DNA of 64,000 nt from Ascoidea asiatica. Taxonomy: Eukaryota; Ascomycota; Saccharomycetes; Ascoideales; Ascoideaceae. Numbering within the stretch: the first letter of the stretch is position 1; every line of letters begins with the position of its first letter. A program made the translations under genes and the position numbers. The notes beneath the pieces are model-generated. The model worked only from the letters and a program-made list of their open reading frames with translations. It ran no database searches and was not told the origin of the DNA. The DNA lies in NCBI GenBank assembly GCA_001600695.1, contig BCKQ01000005.1, positions 54,404-118,403 on the forward strand. The letters are read 5' to 3'. Of the stretch, positions 20,099-29,537 are shown piece after piece.

Positions 20099-20428
20099 AC
20101 TGTTTTTTTTTTTCTTTCCTATTATTGTTCTTTTTATTGTAATTTGTCTCGTACGCTCTTTTTTTCAGTTCTGGACCGTCAATTGTCAATTGTCAACGAT
20201 TGTTGTCTGCGCTTTTCTCGAAATTGTAAGTAACGTTCGTACCCAGTCAGTGTATCCATATCCTTGAAAATAATTTCTTTTGTCTTTTTTAATATATTAA
20301 TTTTATTACCTTTTTTTATTTGAATCAAATATTTCAGGCTCATATTACTGATAGTTTCTTCAAAGAATTAAAAAAAAAAAGTAAAATAACATAAATCTTT
20401 AAAGTAATATTCTTAATTTTATCTAAAA

Positions 20429-21071
20429 ATGGCTCCAATTGTAAGTTTTAAATATTAATTTTTAAATATTTTTTTCAAGATTCATTAATTATTTTTCATT
20501 TGGTTATATTCCAAAAATTAAATTGCAGAAAACTTTGATAAATAAATTTTAATTTTACTCAATATTTCAATATTAATTCCTGAAGCTTTGCTGCACTTTT
20601 TTTTTTCTTGGTTTATATAATCTTTAAATTAAAAGTAATCAATAATTTTCTTTTAAATTTAGAAATTTTATTTGATAAGTAGTAGGTTATTCAGGATATT
20701 AACTATTTTTAATTAATAATGTGAAGACAACAAAATCAAAATCAATTAAAAAGTTTACAGTTGATTGTTCTGCACCAGCTGATAATGGTGTTTTTGATAC
20801 TTCATCATATGCAAAATATTTAATTGATCATATTAAAATTGATGGTAGAATTGGTAATTTAGGTGATGATATTGTTGTTGATGTTAAAGGTTCAAATATT
20901 ATTGTTGCTTCAAAAACTCAATTTTCTGGTAAATATTTAAAATATTTAACAAAAAGATATTTAAAGAAAAATCAAATTAGAGATTGGATTAGATTTGTTT
21001 CAGTTAAACAAGGTCAATATCAATTGAAATTCTATTCAACTGCTGTTGAAGATGAAGAAGAAGAAGATTAA
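20429..21071 (+). CDS. RPL22: 60S ribosomal protein eL22 (two exons)
   Basis: Exon 1 is 20429-20440 (Met-Ala-Pro-Ile) and exon 2 is 20727-21071, giving 118 residues. The body is unmistakable eL22: [47 protein letters not shown], then RDWIRFVSV and an acidic tail. Translation of exon 2 alone lacks an ATG, and joining it to the upstream MAPI gives the expected MAP start. The 286-bp intron has a GTAAGT donor and a TATTAAC branch point. eL22 sits on the solvent side of the large ribosomal subunit. Its promoter lies beside a GC-rich island shared with SCS2. Confidence 0.92.
20441..20726 (+). other. RPL22 intron
   Basis: The donor is GTAAGT at 20441, the branch site TATTAAC at 20697-20703 and the acceptor AG at 20725-20726, 22 nt after the branch. 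It splits the frame in phase 0 after codon 4. Confidence 0.85.
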
Positions 21072-21086
21072 GTTAATTAATTTATT

Positions 21087-21122
<36 letters not shown>

Positions 21123-21393
21123 ATAATATAATATGATATGGATTTAAAAAAATTAAAAATATTAAACTGTAGTATCTAAGTAATTAGAGAGATAAATTTT
21201 TAGCAAATTAAAAAAAAAAATTGAATTGAAATAAATATAAAATTAATAATTAGTAAATATGATAAATATATTATAAAAATTGTAAGAAAATATAGGTATA
21301 AGTAGGGATGTGTAGATGCATGTGTAAATAGGTGTAAATATGTGTGACTATGTAAATAATATACTACAGTTGTTTGGTACCGCTTCCATGGTT
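21072..21393. repeat. Convergent gap with AT dinucleotide run
   Basis: The gap between the RPL22 stop and the stop of the next gene holds an AT dinucleotide repeat at about 21092-21118 and AT-rich UTR sequence. A short frame at 21200-21412 overlaps the next gene out of frame and is not credible. Confidence 0.5.
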
Positions 21394-22458
21394 TTATAAA
21401 ACTCTTAAACATTCAAAATTTAAACCAGGTCTGATTTTGATACTTTTATGATTTGAATTAGAATTAGAATTATTATTCTCATATGAGTTCTTATTCTTAT
21501 TATCATTACCTTTATCAGTATCAGTATCATTATCTTTATTTTTGTTTTTATTTATATCTTTGTCTTTATCATTAGTCTTATTATTGACATTATTTAAAAA
21601 AGATTCATAATTCAAATTCAAATCTTTTCTATAAGAACCATTTGGTAATTTTAATAAATAAGAATTGATTAAAATTTGATTTGAATTTAAATTATTTGAA
21701 TCATCTTGCCATAATTTTAACTCAACTAAAATATCTTCAATAATATCATTATCTAAATTTTTTAATTTTTCATTATATTCATTTAAGTTATTATTTAAAT
21801 TATTTAATTTATTATTAAATAATGGAGGTAAAATTATAATTTTATCAAATATTGGAATTTTATCATTTGAATTAATTAATAAATTATCATTAATTTTATC
21901 TAAATAGTTATTATTTAAAATATTTAAATTTGAATCTAATAAAGATTTATCATTTTGATTTTTTGGTTTATAAATTATATTAATATCATAATTTATATCA
22001 TACCAATCATAATATTGAGATAAAGATAATTCATTTTGTTTTGTATAAGATAATTCAAAATTTAATTTAATTGAAGAATTAATATAATTATTATTATAAT
22101 CATAAGTTATTGGATTTGTTACAATTCTTGAATGATCTTTTAAAATAGTTTTATTTAAATTTTGAAAAATCGGTTTAAAAATATCAAGAATTGAAATTCT
22201 AATTGAATAAATTAATTTGAATTGAAAATTTTTATTTGAAATGAATAAAATTGAAATTATTGGTAAAGCATTATTTTTTAGATGAAATTCGATTGATTTT
22301 TTACTTTTATTGTAAATTTTATTTTTATTGATAATTTGATTACAATTTGAATAATTAGCTAAAATTATCAAATTTTCATAATCTAGATTCTTTGGAAATT
22401 CAACTATATTAAGTGTTAATAAAAGTTTTGAAAGTTCATAAGAGTTAGATTTTGTCAT
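21394..22458 (-). CDS. Hypothetical protein, Asn/Asp/Lys-rich
   Basis: This is a 354-residue frame from an ATG at 22458. I do not recognise it. The first 150 residues mix hydrophobic and charged segments (FHLKNNALPIISILFIS, SIRISILDIFKPIFQNLNK), suggesting a folded, possibly beta-rich domain. The middle is Asn/Leu/Asp-rich. A Lys/Asn/Asp tract (DKDKDINKNKNKDND) precedes a conserved-looking end, KIRPGLNFECLRVL. There is no signal peptide or clear membrane span. It diverges from the small membrane protein gene at 23248 across a GC-rich island. Length in such an AT-rich genome argues that it is real, but function is unknown. Confidence 0.5.
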   Translation of the reverse strand: MTKSNSYELSKLLLTLNIVEFPKNLDYENLIILANYSNCNQIINKNKIYNKSKKSIEFHLKNNALPIISILFISNKNFQFKLIYSIRISILDIFKPIFQNLNKTILKDHSRIVTNPITYDYNNNYINSSIKLNFELSYTKQNELSLSQYYDWYDINYDINIIYKPKNQNDKSLLDSNLNILNNNYLDKINDNLLINSNDKIPIFDKIIILPPLFNNKLNNLNNNLNEYNEKLKNLDNDIIEDILVELKLWQDDSNNLNSNQILINSYLLKLPNGSYRKDLNLNYESFLNNVNNKTNDKDKDINKNKNKDNDTDTDKGNDNKNKNSYENNNSNSNSNHKSIKIRPGLNFECLRVL

Positions 22459-23247
22459 TATTATAAAAAAGTATGATTATAGTATATATCAGTATTGGTA
22501 TAAGTATTAGTTTAAGTAAGTGTATGAAAAAGAGGAAAAGTAAAAAAAGATAAAAACATAATATAAAAAGGATATTTGTATTTATATATTATTATTTTTT
22601 TATTTTATTATTATTATCTTATTATCAAAATATATTACTTGTTATATTGGTTTATTTATCATTCATTAATTGATTGATTGATTGATTGTTATCTTGTTTT
22701 ATTTTATTTTACTTTGCTTGGTGTATTTGAATATGTTTAAATATGTTTAAATATTTCATTAAAGAATAGTAAATAATAAAAACGGTGCTTTTATCGCATT
22801 ACACGCAATATCCGCATACCTGCCAGAATATTTCTATTTGCTCCCCGGACGCGCGGGCGGCCACGGGTGGACACGGACCCAGCGGAAACTCCAATAAGAG
22901 ACCATTTCTACGGTTTCCCTTGCCACATGTGGCAGTGAATCCTATTGTAGCTTACCGTGGCTGGCATTAAGGGTCCTGCTGGACACTGCCGTTTTTGGCG
23001 TCATTGAGCCTGCCCCAGCACAGGAACCAAATTCTGCTGCGCACAGATCAAAGACACAAGACCAGTTTTACTATATCTTGTATTTTATATCTTATATTAT
23101 TCTTCCTGATATATTGAAATATTGGTATATTGTCATATTAATGTATTGAAATATTGAAATATTGATATATTTTTGATATATTACTGATATCTTGATATCT
23201 AGACTATTCATATATCATATATCATATCCTTTGAAGTATCAGTTATC
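22459..23247. other. Divergent region with GC-rich island (about 22775-23060)
   Basis: Flanks are extremely AT-rich (TGATTGATTG repeats near 22670-22690; ATATTGAAATATTGATATAT repeats near 23100-23180). The central island of about 285 bp is GC-rich with GGACGCGCGGGCGG-type sequence. Open frames inside have no ATG or homology. I see no RNA gene. Confidence 0.5.
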
Positions 23248-23703
23248 ATGGCGATTATCAGTAACAATGCGTCTTTCTCAACAACAATATCAATAAATAT
23301 AATTGAATTATCTATAATTTTCTCATTATTTTTATTATCATTCATTCTTTATATCTACTTTTATAATAAAAAACTATTCGAAAATAAGAATACTGTTATT
23401 TCAAATATTCAATTTAATCAATCTCAATCTCAATCTCAATTTCAATCTCAATTTGAATCCGAACTTGAGTCTGAGTTTAATATTCAAAACCAACTACCAT
23501 ATTCAAATACAAATACAAATACAAATACAAACTTCAATCCAATATTACCTATATATAATAAAGAACCTGTTTATGATTCAAATCGATCAAATTCACTTAT
23601 CACAAATCCGTTCAATGATCTGGTTTTAAGTTTACACAATAATAATAGTAGTAATAATCAAGTAATAGAATCTGTATCTTTACAAAACTTAAATATCAAA
23701 TAA
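23248..23703 (+). CDS. Small single-pass membrane protein, unknown function
   Basis: This 151-residue frame has one strong hydrophobic segment at about residues 19-38 (IELSIIFSLFLLSFILYIYF), followed by YNKK, so the C-terminus is probably cytosolic. The tail carries a Gln/Ser tract (QSQSQSQFQSQ), an NTNTNTNT run and the short motif LPIYNKEP, a possible PY-like ubiquitin-ligase contact. No homologue is recognised. It stops only 38 bp from the stop of the convergent dehydrogenase gene. It could be a fast-evolving vacuolar or plasma-membrane adaptor, but that is a guess. Confidence 0.45.
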   Translation: MAIISNNASFSTTISINIIELSIIFSLFLLSFILYIYFYNKKLFENKNTVISNIQFNQSQSQSQFQSQFESELESEFNIQNQLPYSNTNTNTNTNFNPILPIYNKEPVYDSNRSNSLITNPFNDLVLSLHNNNSSNNQVIESVSLQNLNIK

Positions 23704-23740
23704 ATATTACTTATAATCTATAATTTTAAAATAAATCTAT

Positions 23741-24904
23741 TTATTGTAAATTTAAAACTTGTTCATTATTAAAATATCTTTCAATATTTTTTAAACAAAA
23801 TATTGAAGAATTATTATAATTTTCAATTGTTGATGATGCAATATGTGGTGTTAATAAAACATCTTCTCTTTCTAATAATTCTGGATTAATATAAGGTTCA
23901 TTTTCATAAACATCTAATCCACAACTTATAACTTTACCATTTTTTAAACCATTTAATAAATCATTTTCATTAATTATTGTTCCTCTACCAATATTAACAA
24001 TTCTTAAACCATCTTTAGGGAAATAATCTATTGTTTTCTCATTAATTAAATGATAAGTTTCTTTTGTACCTGGTAAACAAATTATTATAACATCCGAAAT
24101 TGAAAAAATTGATTTAATTGAATTATGATAATTAATTTTAAAATTTATATCAAATTTTTTTAAATCATTTTCATCTAATTTAGTTCTATTAAAATAATGT
24201 ATATTCATACCAATAATATTTAACCTTTTTGAAACTTCTTTACCAATTGAACCAAAACCTAAAATTCCTGCATTTTTATTTTTCGGTGAAAAAACTAATT
24301 TACCACCAGCTCTATGACCTAAAGTATATGAATCAATATTTATAGAATTTCCAATGCCTTTATTATAATTAAAATTATCACCATTTAAAAGTTTTCTTGA
24401 TAATCTTGTTTCTTTAATATCTAACAATTTTCTTTGAAACATTGGAAACATTCTAAATGTTGATAAGGTTAAATATAAACCTAGATCTGCAACATCTTCA
24501 GCTCCAAGTGATGGTGTATTTGAAAATAATACATGTTTTTTTTTTAAACCTTCAATATCATAATGATTATAACCAACAGAACATGTTGTGATAAATTTTA
24601 ATGAATTTGGTATATTATCTAAAATTTCATCTTTAAAACATCCAACACTTATAAATCCTTCAAATGATCCATAAATAACTTCAATATCTGATAATGAATT
24701 TTGAAAATCCTTAATTAATTTCTCTTTAGTTGTTAATGTATAATGAATACATTCAAATTTTTTTGAAAATGAAATATATTCTGGTAAAGATATATCTAAA
24801 TCACCAACAAATAGAACCTTTGGCAAACCTTTTCTAGGTAAGACCTTGTCATTTTGGTCAAGTGGTTTATAAACTTCAATCTCAGATACAGGCTTTTCAG
24901 TCAT
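23741..24904 (-). CDS. D-isomer-specific 2-hydroxyacid dehydrogenase (glyoxylate/hydroxypyruvate reductase-like)
   Basis: The 387-residue enzyme has the full two-domain layout: an N-terminal catalytic half ending in TTCSVGYNHYDIEG (107-120), then the NAD(P) Rossmann motif GILGFGSIGKEV (213-224). The catalytic Arg is in NIGRGT (R307), followed by the LDVYENEP motif (330-337) and the catalytic His in LTPHIAS (H354). Yeast relatives are Gor1, YGL185C and YPL113C, and I cannot choose among them. Members reduce glyoxylate, hydroxypyruvate or similar 2-keto acids. The length is slightly above that of Gor1 because of extra residues at the N-terminus and at 165-195. Confidence 0.8.
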   Translation of the reverse strand: MTEKPVSEIEVYKPLDQNDKVLPRKGLPKVLFVGDLDISLPEYISFSKKFECIHYTLTTKEKLIKDFQNSLSDIEVIYGSFEGFISVGCFKDEILDNIPNSLKFITTCSVGYNHYDIEGLKKKHVLFSNTPSLGAEDVADLGLYLTLSTFRMFPMFQRKLLDIKETRLSRKLLNGDNFNYNKGIGNSINIDSYTLGHRAGGKLVFSPKNKNAGILGFGSIGKEVSKRLNIIGMNIHYFNRTKLDENDLKKFDINFKINYHNSIKSIFSISDVIIICLPGTKETYHLINEKTIDYFPKDGLRIVNIGRGTIINENDLLNGLKNGKVISCGLDVYENEPYINPELLEREDVLLTPHIASSTIENYNNSSIFCLKNIERYFNNEQVLNLQ

Positions 24905-25660
24905 TGATACAGAAGAAAGACCAAATTAAAAGAAATAGTTAGTAAACAAGAATTGCCACTTCTTCTCTTTTTTTTATTTCTTCTTCATTTGCACCTTCTT
25001 TATCTTCTACTCTTGCAACCAGTAATAATCCCAGCAATCTCCAGCAATATCCAGTGATATCCAGTAATATCCAGTAATATCCAGACACTGATCCAAGAAC
25101 AGCAATCCTGCGCGGAAACCCAACCCAAACCGTACCCGTGTCAGGACCTCCTGTTTCCGGTTCTTTTTATTACCGTGATTTCAAACCAGCCCTCCGGAAA
25201 CAATCCTGCTCCCGGACCTCGGATCGCACCGCCTCTCGACTTTGATCTGGTTTTTTTAGACAATTTTTGAGTGTTTGTATCTGATCAACAGGCAAAGTCG
25301 ATAAGAGCTGATAATAGTCTTTATAATAAATATCCAATAGCTGGAAAGTGTTTCTTGAATAGTCAACAACTATTTGATAACTATTTAATAACTATTATTC
25401 AAAATATTCATTATCTATTTATTAATTATTTCATATTCTTTGCTTCAAAACGACTATATTCTTTCACTCTTTGCTTCTATTTAGTCTGTCTTCTTTTTGC
25501 TTTTATTTCGTTCTAATATAGTAACGTTTCTGATATTTCAAAATCTCCTATTGATTCTTTTATCTTTCTTCATTTTTTTTTTTCCTTTTTTTTCCTTTTT
25601 TTTTCTATTTTTTTTATTTTCATCTTATTTCATTAATTATCTATTCTTATACATTATATA
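24905..25660. other. Divergent region with decamer repeat and GC-rich island
   Basis: A tandem array of a 10-bp unit (25019-25084) abuts a GC-rich island at about 25085-25255 containing CCTCCGGAAAC and CCCGGACCTCGGATC. Poly-T tracts follow near 25570-25620. An 81-codon frame at 25271 starts with GTG and is not credible. Confidence 0.5.
25019..25084 (+). repeat. Tandem 10-bp repeat, consensus CCAGYRATAT
   Basis: Successive units are CCAGCAATCT, CCAGCAATAT, CCAGTGATAT, CCAGTAATAT, CCAGTAATAT, then a partial CCAG, preceded by one imperfect unit. The period equals about one helical turn, so all units would face the same side of the DNA. Confidence 0.8.
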
Positions 25661-26677
25661 ATGGAAATTTTAGAAGCTTTAATAGATGATGAAACAAATA
25701 GTTATTCTTTTCTTTTAAGAAATCCAATAAGTAAAGATTTATATTTTGGTTTTGGTTCAAACACTTTATTAAATAATTTTAAATCAAATGTAAAATCTTC
25801 AAATAATTTACATGATATTTCAATTTTTAAAAATGTTGAAAAAATTGATAATTCAATTTATCCAACACTTGATGATCTTCAAAATAATCTGAATTTATCA
25901 AAAAATGATTTAATTATTTATGATAATGAAGATTTTTTTAATAATAACATTAATAATAATAATTATTTTTTGAAAAATTTTGATATTCATATAAGTAAAG
26001 ATAATAATGGTAAATTTCATAATCATTTGAAAAAATGTTTTTTAAACGAAATTAAATTTTTAAATTTTTTTAGAAAAAATCCTCATAAAAATATTATAAT
26101 TTTTAACGGTATAATAATTAAAAAAAATAATTTTATAACTTCAATAATTTTACCTAATTATTCTTTAAATTTATCTCAATATTTTCAAAATAATATTAAT
26201 CAAATTAATCCAAATCCAAATATTATTAAACAAAATTATTTATCTATTTTACATCAATTAAAATTAGCAATTTTTCATATTCATTCTTTTAACTTAAATC
26301 ATAATGATATTAAACCTGATAATATATTAATTACTTTTGAACACTCTAATATTAATAATAATATTAATAATAATATTAATAATAATAATAATCATTCAAC
26401 TTCAATTTCACTTTTAACTCCAATACCGATATTAATAGATTTTGATTCTTGTTGTCATGAATATTCTAAATTACTAAAAACAGGTACTGAAAATTGGAAT
26501 CAAGGTTTTGATAAACATAACTTTTCCTCGAAATTAAATGATTATTATGGCTTTAAAAGATTGATTCAATTTTTACAAATTTCTTTAGATGATTTTATTC
26601 TTTATAGTTTATCTGATTCTGATAAAGTTCAAGATGAAAATCATTCTTTAAAAAATTATTTACTTTATTCTAATTGA
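25661..26677 (+). CDS. Divergent protein-kinase-like protein
   Basis: The 338-residue protein shows a kinase catalytic loop HNDIKPDNIL at 214-223. The catalytic Asp (D216), Lys (K218) and Asn (N221) are kept, but Arg is replaced by Asn in the HRD triad. The metal-binding DFG is replaced by DFDS (260-263). An Asn-rich insertion separates the two. A preceding LHQLKLAIFHIHSFNL looks like the helix before the catalytic loop. The N-lobe is hard to align; FGFGSN (about 27-32) may be a glycine loop, and I cannot place the Lys and Glu of the ATP site. There is no clear C-lobe beyond residue 310, so the domain is short. It may be a small atypical kinase or a pseudokinase. Confidence 0.6.
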   Translation: MEILEALIDDETNSYSFLLRNPISKDLYFGFGSNTLLNNFKSNVKSSNNLHDISIFKNVEKIDNSIYPTLDDLQNNLNLSKNDLIIYDNEDFFNNNINNNNYFLKNFDIHISKDNNGKFHNHLKKCFLNEIKFLNFFRKNPHKNIIIFNGIIIKKNNFITSIILPNYSLNLSQYFQNNINQINPNPNIIKQNYLSILHQLKLAIFHIHSFNLNHNDIKPDNILITFEHSNINNNINNNINNNNNHSTSISLLTPIPILIDFDSCCHEYSKLLKTGTENWNQGFDKHNFSSKLNDYYGFKRLIQFLQISLDDFILYSLSDSDKVQDENHSLKNYLLYSN

Positions 26678-26918
26678 AAATTCAATCACATCATTTTTAT
26701 TCAATTTCATTTCATATCATTATTTTTCATTTTTATTCTATCTATCGCATTTTATCTTATAATAAGATATAAATTATTTTTCCTAAATTTTTTCCCATTT
26801 TTTAGACAAATATCTATATCCATAGACTTATAATTTATACATACACATATAAATATAGTATATAAAGTATATATTCATTAAAAATAAATTTATAAATTTT
26901 TTTTTGCTTTTTAAAATT

Positions 26919-27836
26919 TCAACTTGGATTATAATATGAAATAGAGGTATCGTCAAATACTTCCTGATTGATATAAGTACTTCCTTGAATTTTCAATTCT
27001 TCTTCGATTTTTTCATTATTTTCTTCTTTAAATTTATTGGAATTATTAAAATTATTGAAATTATTATTAATAATTTTAAATTTTTCAAAAATCATTGGAA
27101 TAATACCATCACAAATTATCAGAATACTATTTTTATCAATACTTCTCGTTAAAATTATATCTGAAAGTTGTTTTGTTGGCATTATGAATTGATTCATTTC
27201 TGGTCTTGCATAATTAATATAATAACTTATTAAATCTTGCAATTCAATTTTTTCTTTATTAATTTCTTCTTCACTAGCTTTATTTAGAATATCCTTCTCT
27301 ATCCATCTTGTTAATCTTGTATCTGCATCACAATCAATAAATATTTTTAATGAACTTAAATTTCTTAAATCATAATCATAAAGTCCATAAAATCCATGAA
27401 CTAAATATATTCGCTCATTAATTAAATTTTCTTTTTTCACCTTTTCATAATCTTTTTTAATATAATTTATCAATTCTTTGAAATTAAATCTTTGGGGAAG
27501 TAAAATACTATGATTTTTATTAATTATTTGTCGAGTTTCTTCTTTTAAGAATTCTCCATTCAGTTTATTTTGAAATTTTAAACTTGAACAATATTTATTT
27601 AGATTACTTCCATCAATAGAAGTTGAGGAAAAATAAGAATTGGAATCTAAAAACTTTTCCATATCAATATCTTTAATCAAATCATCATCAATATTTAATA
27701 GATTTTTATTTAATCCTTCTTGATATTGATTTTTAAATCTTAATAAAAATTCCTTTTTTATATCTTTACATACAGTTTTCTTACCAGAAGAATGACCACC
27801 TGCAACAATAATAACTATTGGTTTAACACCAGACAT
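26919..27836 (-). CDS. DAS2: DAS2-like protein of the uridine kinase family
   Basis: The 305-residue protein has a P-loop AGGHSSGKKTVC at 12-23. Further on, IYLVHGFYGLYDYDLRNLSSL and KIFIDCDADTRLTRWIEKD correspond to the uridine kinase/phosphoribulokinase core. YYINYARPEMNQFIMPTKQ followed by SDII matches the family's C-terminal block. S. cerevisiae Das2 is a weak uridine kinase relative of unknown activity, and this protein is longer because of Asn/Glu-rich extensions at both ends. The motif GHSSGKKT deviates slightly from GxxGxGKT-type loops, so activity is uncertain. The gene is convergent with the kinase-like gene. Confidence 0.65.
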   Translation of the reverse strand: MSGVKPIVIIVAGGHSSGKKTVCKDIKKEFLLRFKNQYQEGLNKNLLNIDDDLIKDIDMEKFLDSNSYFSSTSIDGSNLNKYCSSLKFQNKLNGEFLKEETRQIINKNHSILLPQRFNFKELINYIKKDYEKVKKENLINERIYLVHGFYGLYDYDLRNLSSLKIFIDCDADTRLTRWIEKDILNKASEEEINKEKIELQDLISYYINYARPEMNQFIMPTKQLSDIILTRSIDKNSILIICDGIIPMIFEKFKIINNNFNNFNNSNKFKEENNEKIEEELKIQGSTYINQEVFDDTSISYYNPS

Positions 27837-28228
27837 TTTTATTGAGAAAAAAAGAATATATCAATTTTAATTTATGAAAATGAATTGAAACTGTGAATGT
27901 TTAGTGTATTTGTGATTGATTTTGAATGCAATTTAAATATAAATAAAAAAAATAAGTAAATAAGTAAATAAGTAAATAAGTATTAATCAATACCTAAAAT
28001 ATTAATCTCGATAATGTTACAGTATGAGAAGCATTGTTACTAAAAGCGTTAGTAACGTTAATAGCCTTGGAAACGTTAGTAGCCTTAGTAGTTATTAGCT
28101 ATGATTAAGTATTAAGCGCTGTAGAGTTAATATACATAAAAGAAATATACAGTACATACATAAATGGTAATGTTTTTTTTATAAATTTTGTATATTTTTG
28201 TAATTTAATATAGATACAAATAATAAAA
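27837..28228. other. Gap upstream of the DAS2-like gene; short tandem repeat only
   Basis: The gap lies between the DAS2-like start and the RPL23 stop. It contains a tandem AAGTAAAT repeat at about 27951-27981 and GTTAGTA/GTTAATA repeats near 28050-28080. No gene is seen. Confidence 0.5.
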
Positions 28229-29084
28229 CTAAACTACAACACCAGAGTTTGAAGCAATACGAGGCCATAAATCGGCACATTCTTTACCTACAGGACCAGT
28301 AATTGCAGAACCTTTCATTTCACCTTTTGGATTAACAATTACACCAGCATTATCTTCAAAATATAAGAAAACACCATCCTTTCTTCTCCATGGTTTAGAT
28401 TGACGTACAACAATTGCATTCATAACTTTTTTTCTTAATTCAGGCTTACCTTTTTTAACAGTTGCCATAACCATATCACCAACAGAAGCAGCAGGTAAAC
28501 GATTAAGACGAGCACCAAAACCTTTTACAGCAATGATATATAAATTACGGGCACCAGTATTATCACAACAATTGATAACTGCACCTACTGGAAGACCAAG
28601 CTATAATGAAATTAAGTTAGTAAGAAGCTTTTTATGAAAAGTTTCAATTTTTATTGAATAAAGTAATAAAAAAAAAACAAAGAGGTTTGAAAACAAAAAA
28701 CTTGATAACTCAGTTATCGAGTAATAATTAGATTACATATATATATGCATTTCATTAGTTTATCAGGCAAAAATAATATCTAGTAATGAATTAATCTTGA
28801 ATTTTTTAATATGATTTAGGAAATTAAATATTCCAAATGAAATATAATTTTTAGTTGAAACTGAATATTTTCATAAATTCTTAACGATTCATTTTTATGA
28901 AGATTTGAGATAATATTTCTTTTAGAAAATTTCAATAATTGATAAAATTTCACCATGATAAACTTCTAAATACAAATTATTTTACTTTTCAATTCACATT
29001 TACTTATTCACGAAAATCAATACAATTAACATGATTTGAACATACTGATACTCTATATTTATTTCCTGAAGCACCTGTAGACAT
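28229..29084 (-). CDS. RPL23: 60S ribosomal protein uL14 (two exons)
   Basis: Exon 1 is 29084-29046 (13 codons, [13 protein letters not shown]) and exon 2 is 28600-28229, together 136 residues. The sequence is near-invariant uL14: [19 protein letters not shown], then [19 protein letters not shown], and the end [12 protein letters not shown]. uL14 lies at the intersubunit face of the 60S subunit near the GTPase-factor site. The intron has a perfect GTATGT donor and TACTAAC branch point. The promoter faces a RING-protein gene across a GC-rich island and contains two CACGTG boxes. Confidence 0.95.
28601..29045 (-). other. RPL23 intron
   Basis: On the minus strand the donor GTATGT is at 29045-29040, the branch site TACTAAC at 28622-28616 and the acceptor AG at 28602-28601. 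The intron is 445 bp, phase 0. I looked for and did not recognise an intron-encoded snoRNA. Confidence 0.9.
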
Positions 29085-29209
29085 TTTTTTAAATCAATTT
29101 TGTTACTTGTTGATTAATTAATTAACAAATATTATTTCTGATAATAAAATTAAATTTCCATACAGATATATTTGATATAGTTGACAAACTAAGATTCAAA
29201 GGTCAGAAA

Positions 29210-29480
29210 TCACTAAGTGAAAAACCAGCAGTAAGAGAAAGCTCTAACTCTAGCTCCAGCTCCAACTCCAGGCCGTTTCCAAATTCCTGCAAATCCCCAG
29301 CAGCGAGTGCCCGGAACAGCAACTGGCTAGCCACACCGCAGAGAACTCTCTGCCCAGCACCAGTAACGCACTACGGGAGTGCCCTGCTGTGCGCAAAGAA
29401 ATAAGAGCCCTGGAGGTCGGTGCTTCCAGTGATCTATTGGGGATCGACTCAGATTTGCCCTCTGCCAGGCAATTTACTCA
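29210..29480. other. GC-rich island between RPL23 and the RING gene
   Basis: A GC-rich stretch of about 270 bp. Its left part (29241-29271) is an array of CTCYAR hexamers, the complement of the GGARYY-type hexamers in the RPL22 island. No coding potential is seen. The rest of the 29085-30013 gap contains the CACGTG elements and AT-rich DNA. Confidence 0.5.
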
Positions 29481-29537
29481 CGTGCAATATTTTGCTTTTC
29501 ATAATGCTTTAAATAAAGCCCTACCTGTTAACACGTG
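29479..29537. promoter_or_regulatory. Composite GCCCTA-N8-CACGTG element and second CACGTG upstream of RPL23
   Basis: GCCCTA at 29518-29523 is followed by 8 nt and CACGTG at 29532-29537, with another CACGTG at 29479-29484. CACGTG is the Cbf1 core, and AGCCCTAA-type sequences are Tbf1 sites. The same arrangement and spacing is found upstream of RPP2. It lies about 435-455 bp before the RPL23 ATG. Confidence 0.6.

Larger units (their letters stand above)
19246..20428. other. SCS2 / RPL22 divergent region with hexamer arrays
   Basis: Near SCS2 (about 19418-19515) is an imperfect array of TTGAAR-type hexamers. Next comes the island at 19780-20060, and within it an array of GGAACN/GGAGCT hexamers at 19801-19836. 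A degenerate ribosomal-gene element lies at 20079-20098 (listed separately). No coding gene is convincing; the open frames here lack homology. Confidence 0.5.

Noticed and set aside
21200-21412. 70-codon minus-strand frame
   Set aside because: Overlaps the end of the orphan gene at 21394 out of frame, in UTR-like sequence.
22785-22970. 61-codon frame in a GC-rich island
   Set aside because: Starts with GTG, no homology.
25271-25516. 81-codon frame upstream of the kinase-like gene
   Set aside because: Starts with GTG and looks like translated AT-rich leader.
28601-29045. snoRNA inside the RPL23 intron
   Set aside because: No convincing C/D or H/ACA box arrangement could be seen; a covariance-model search would settle it.
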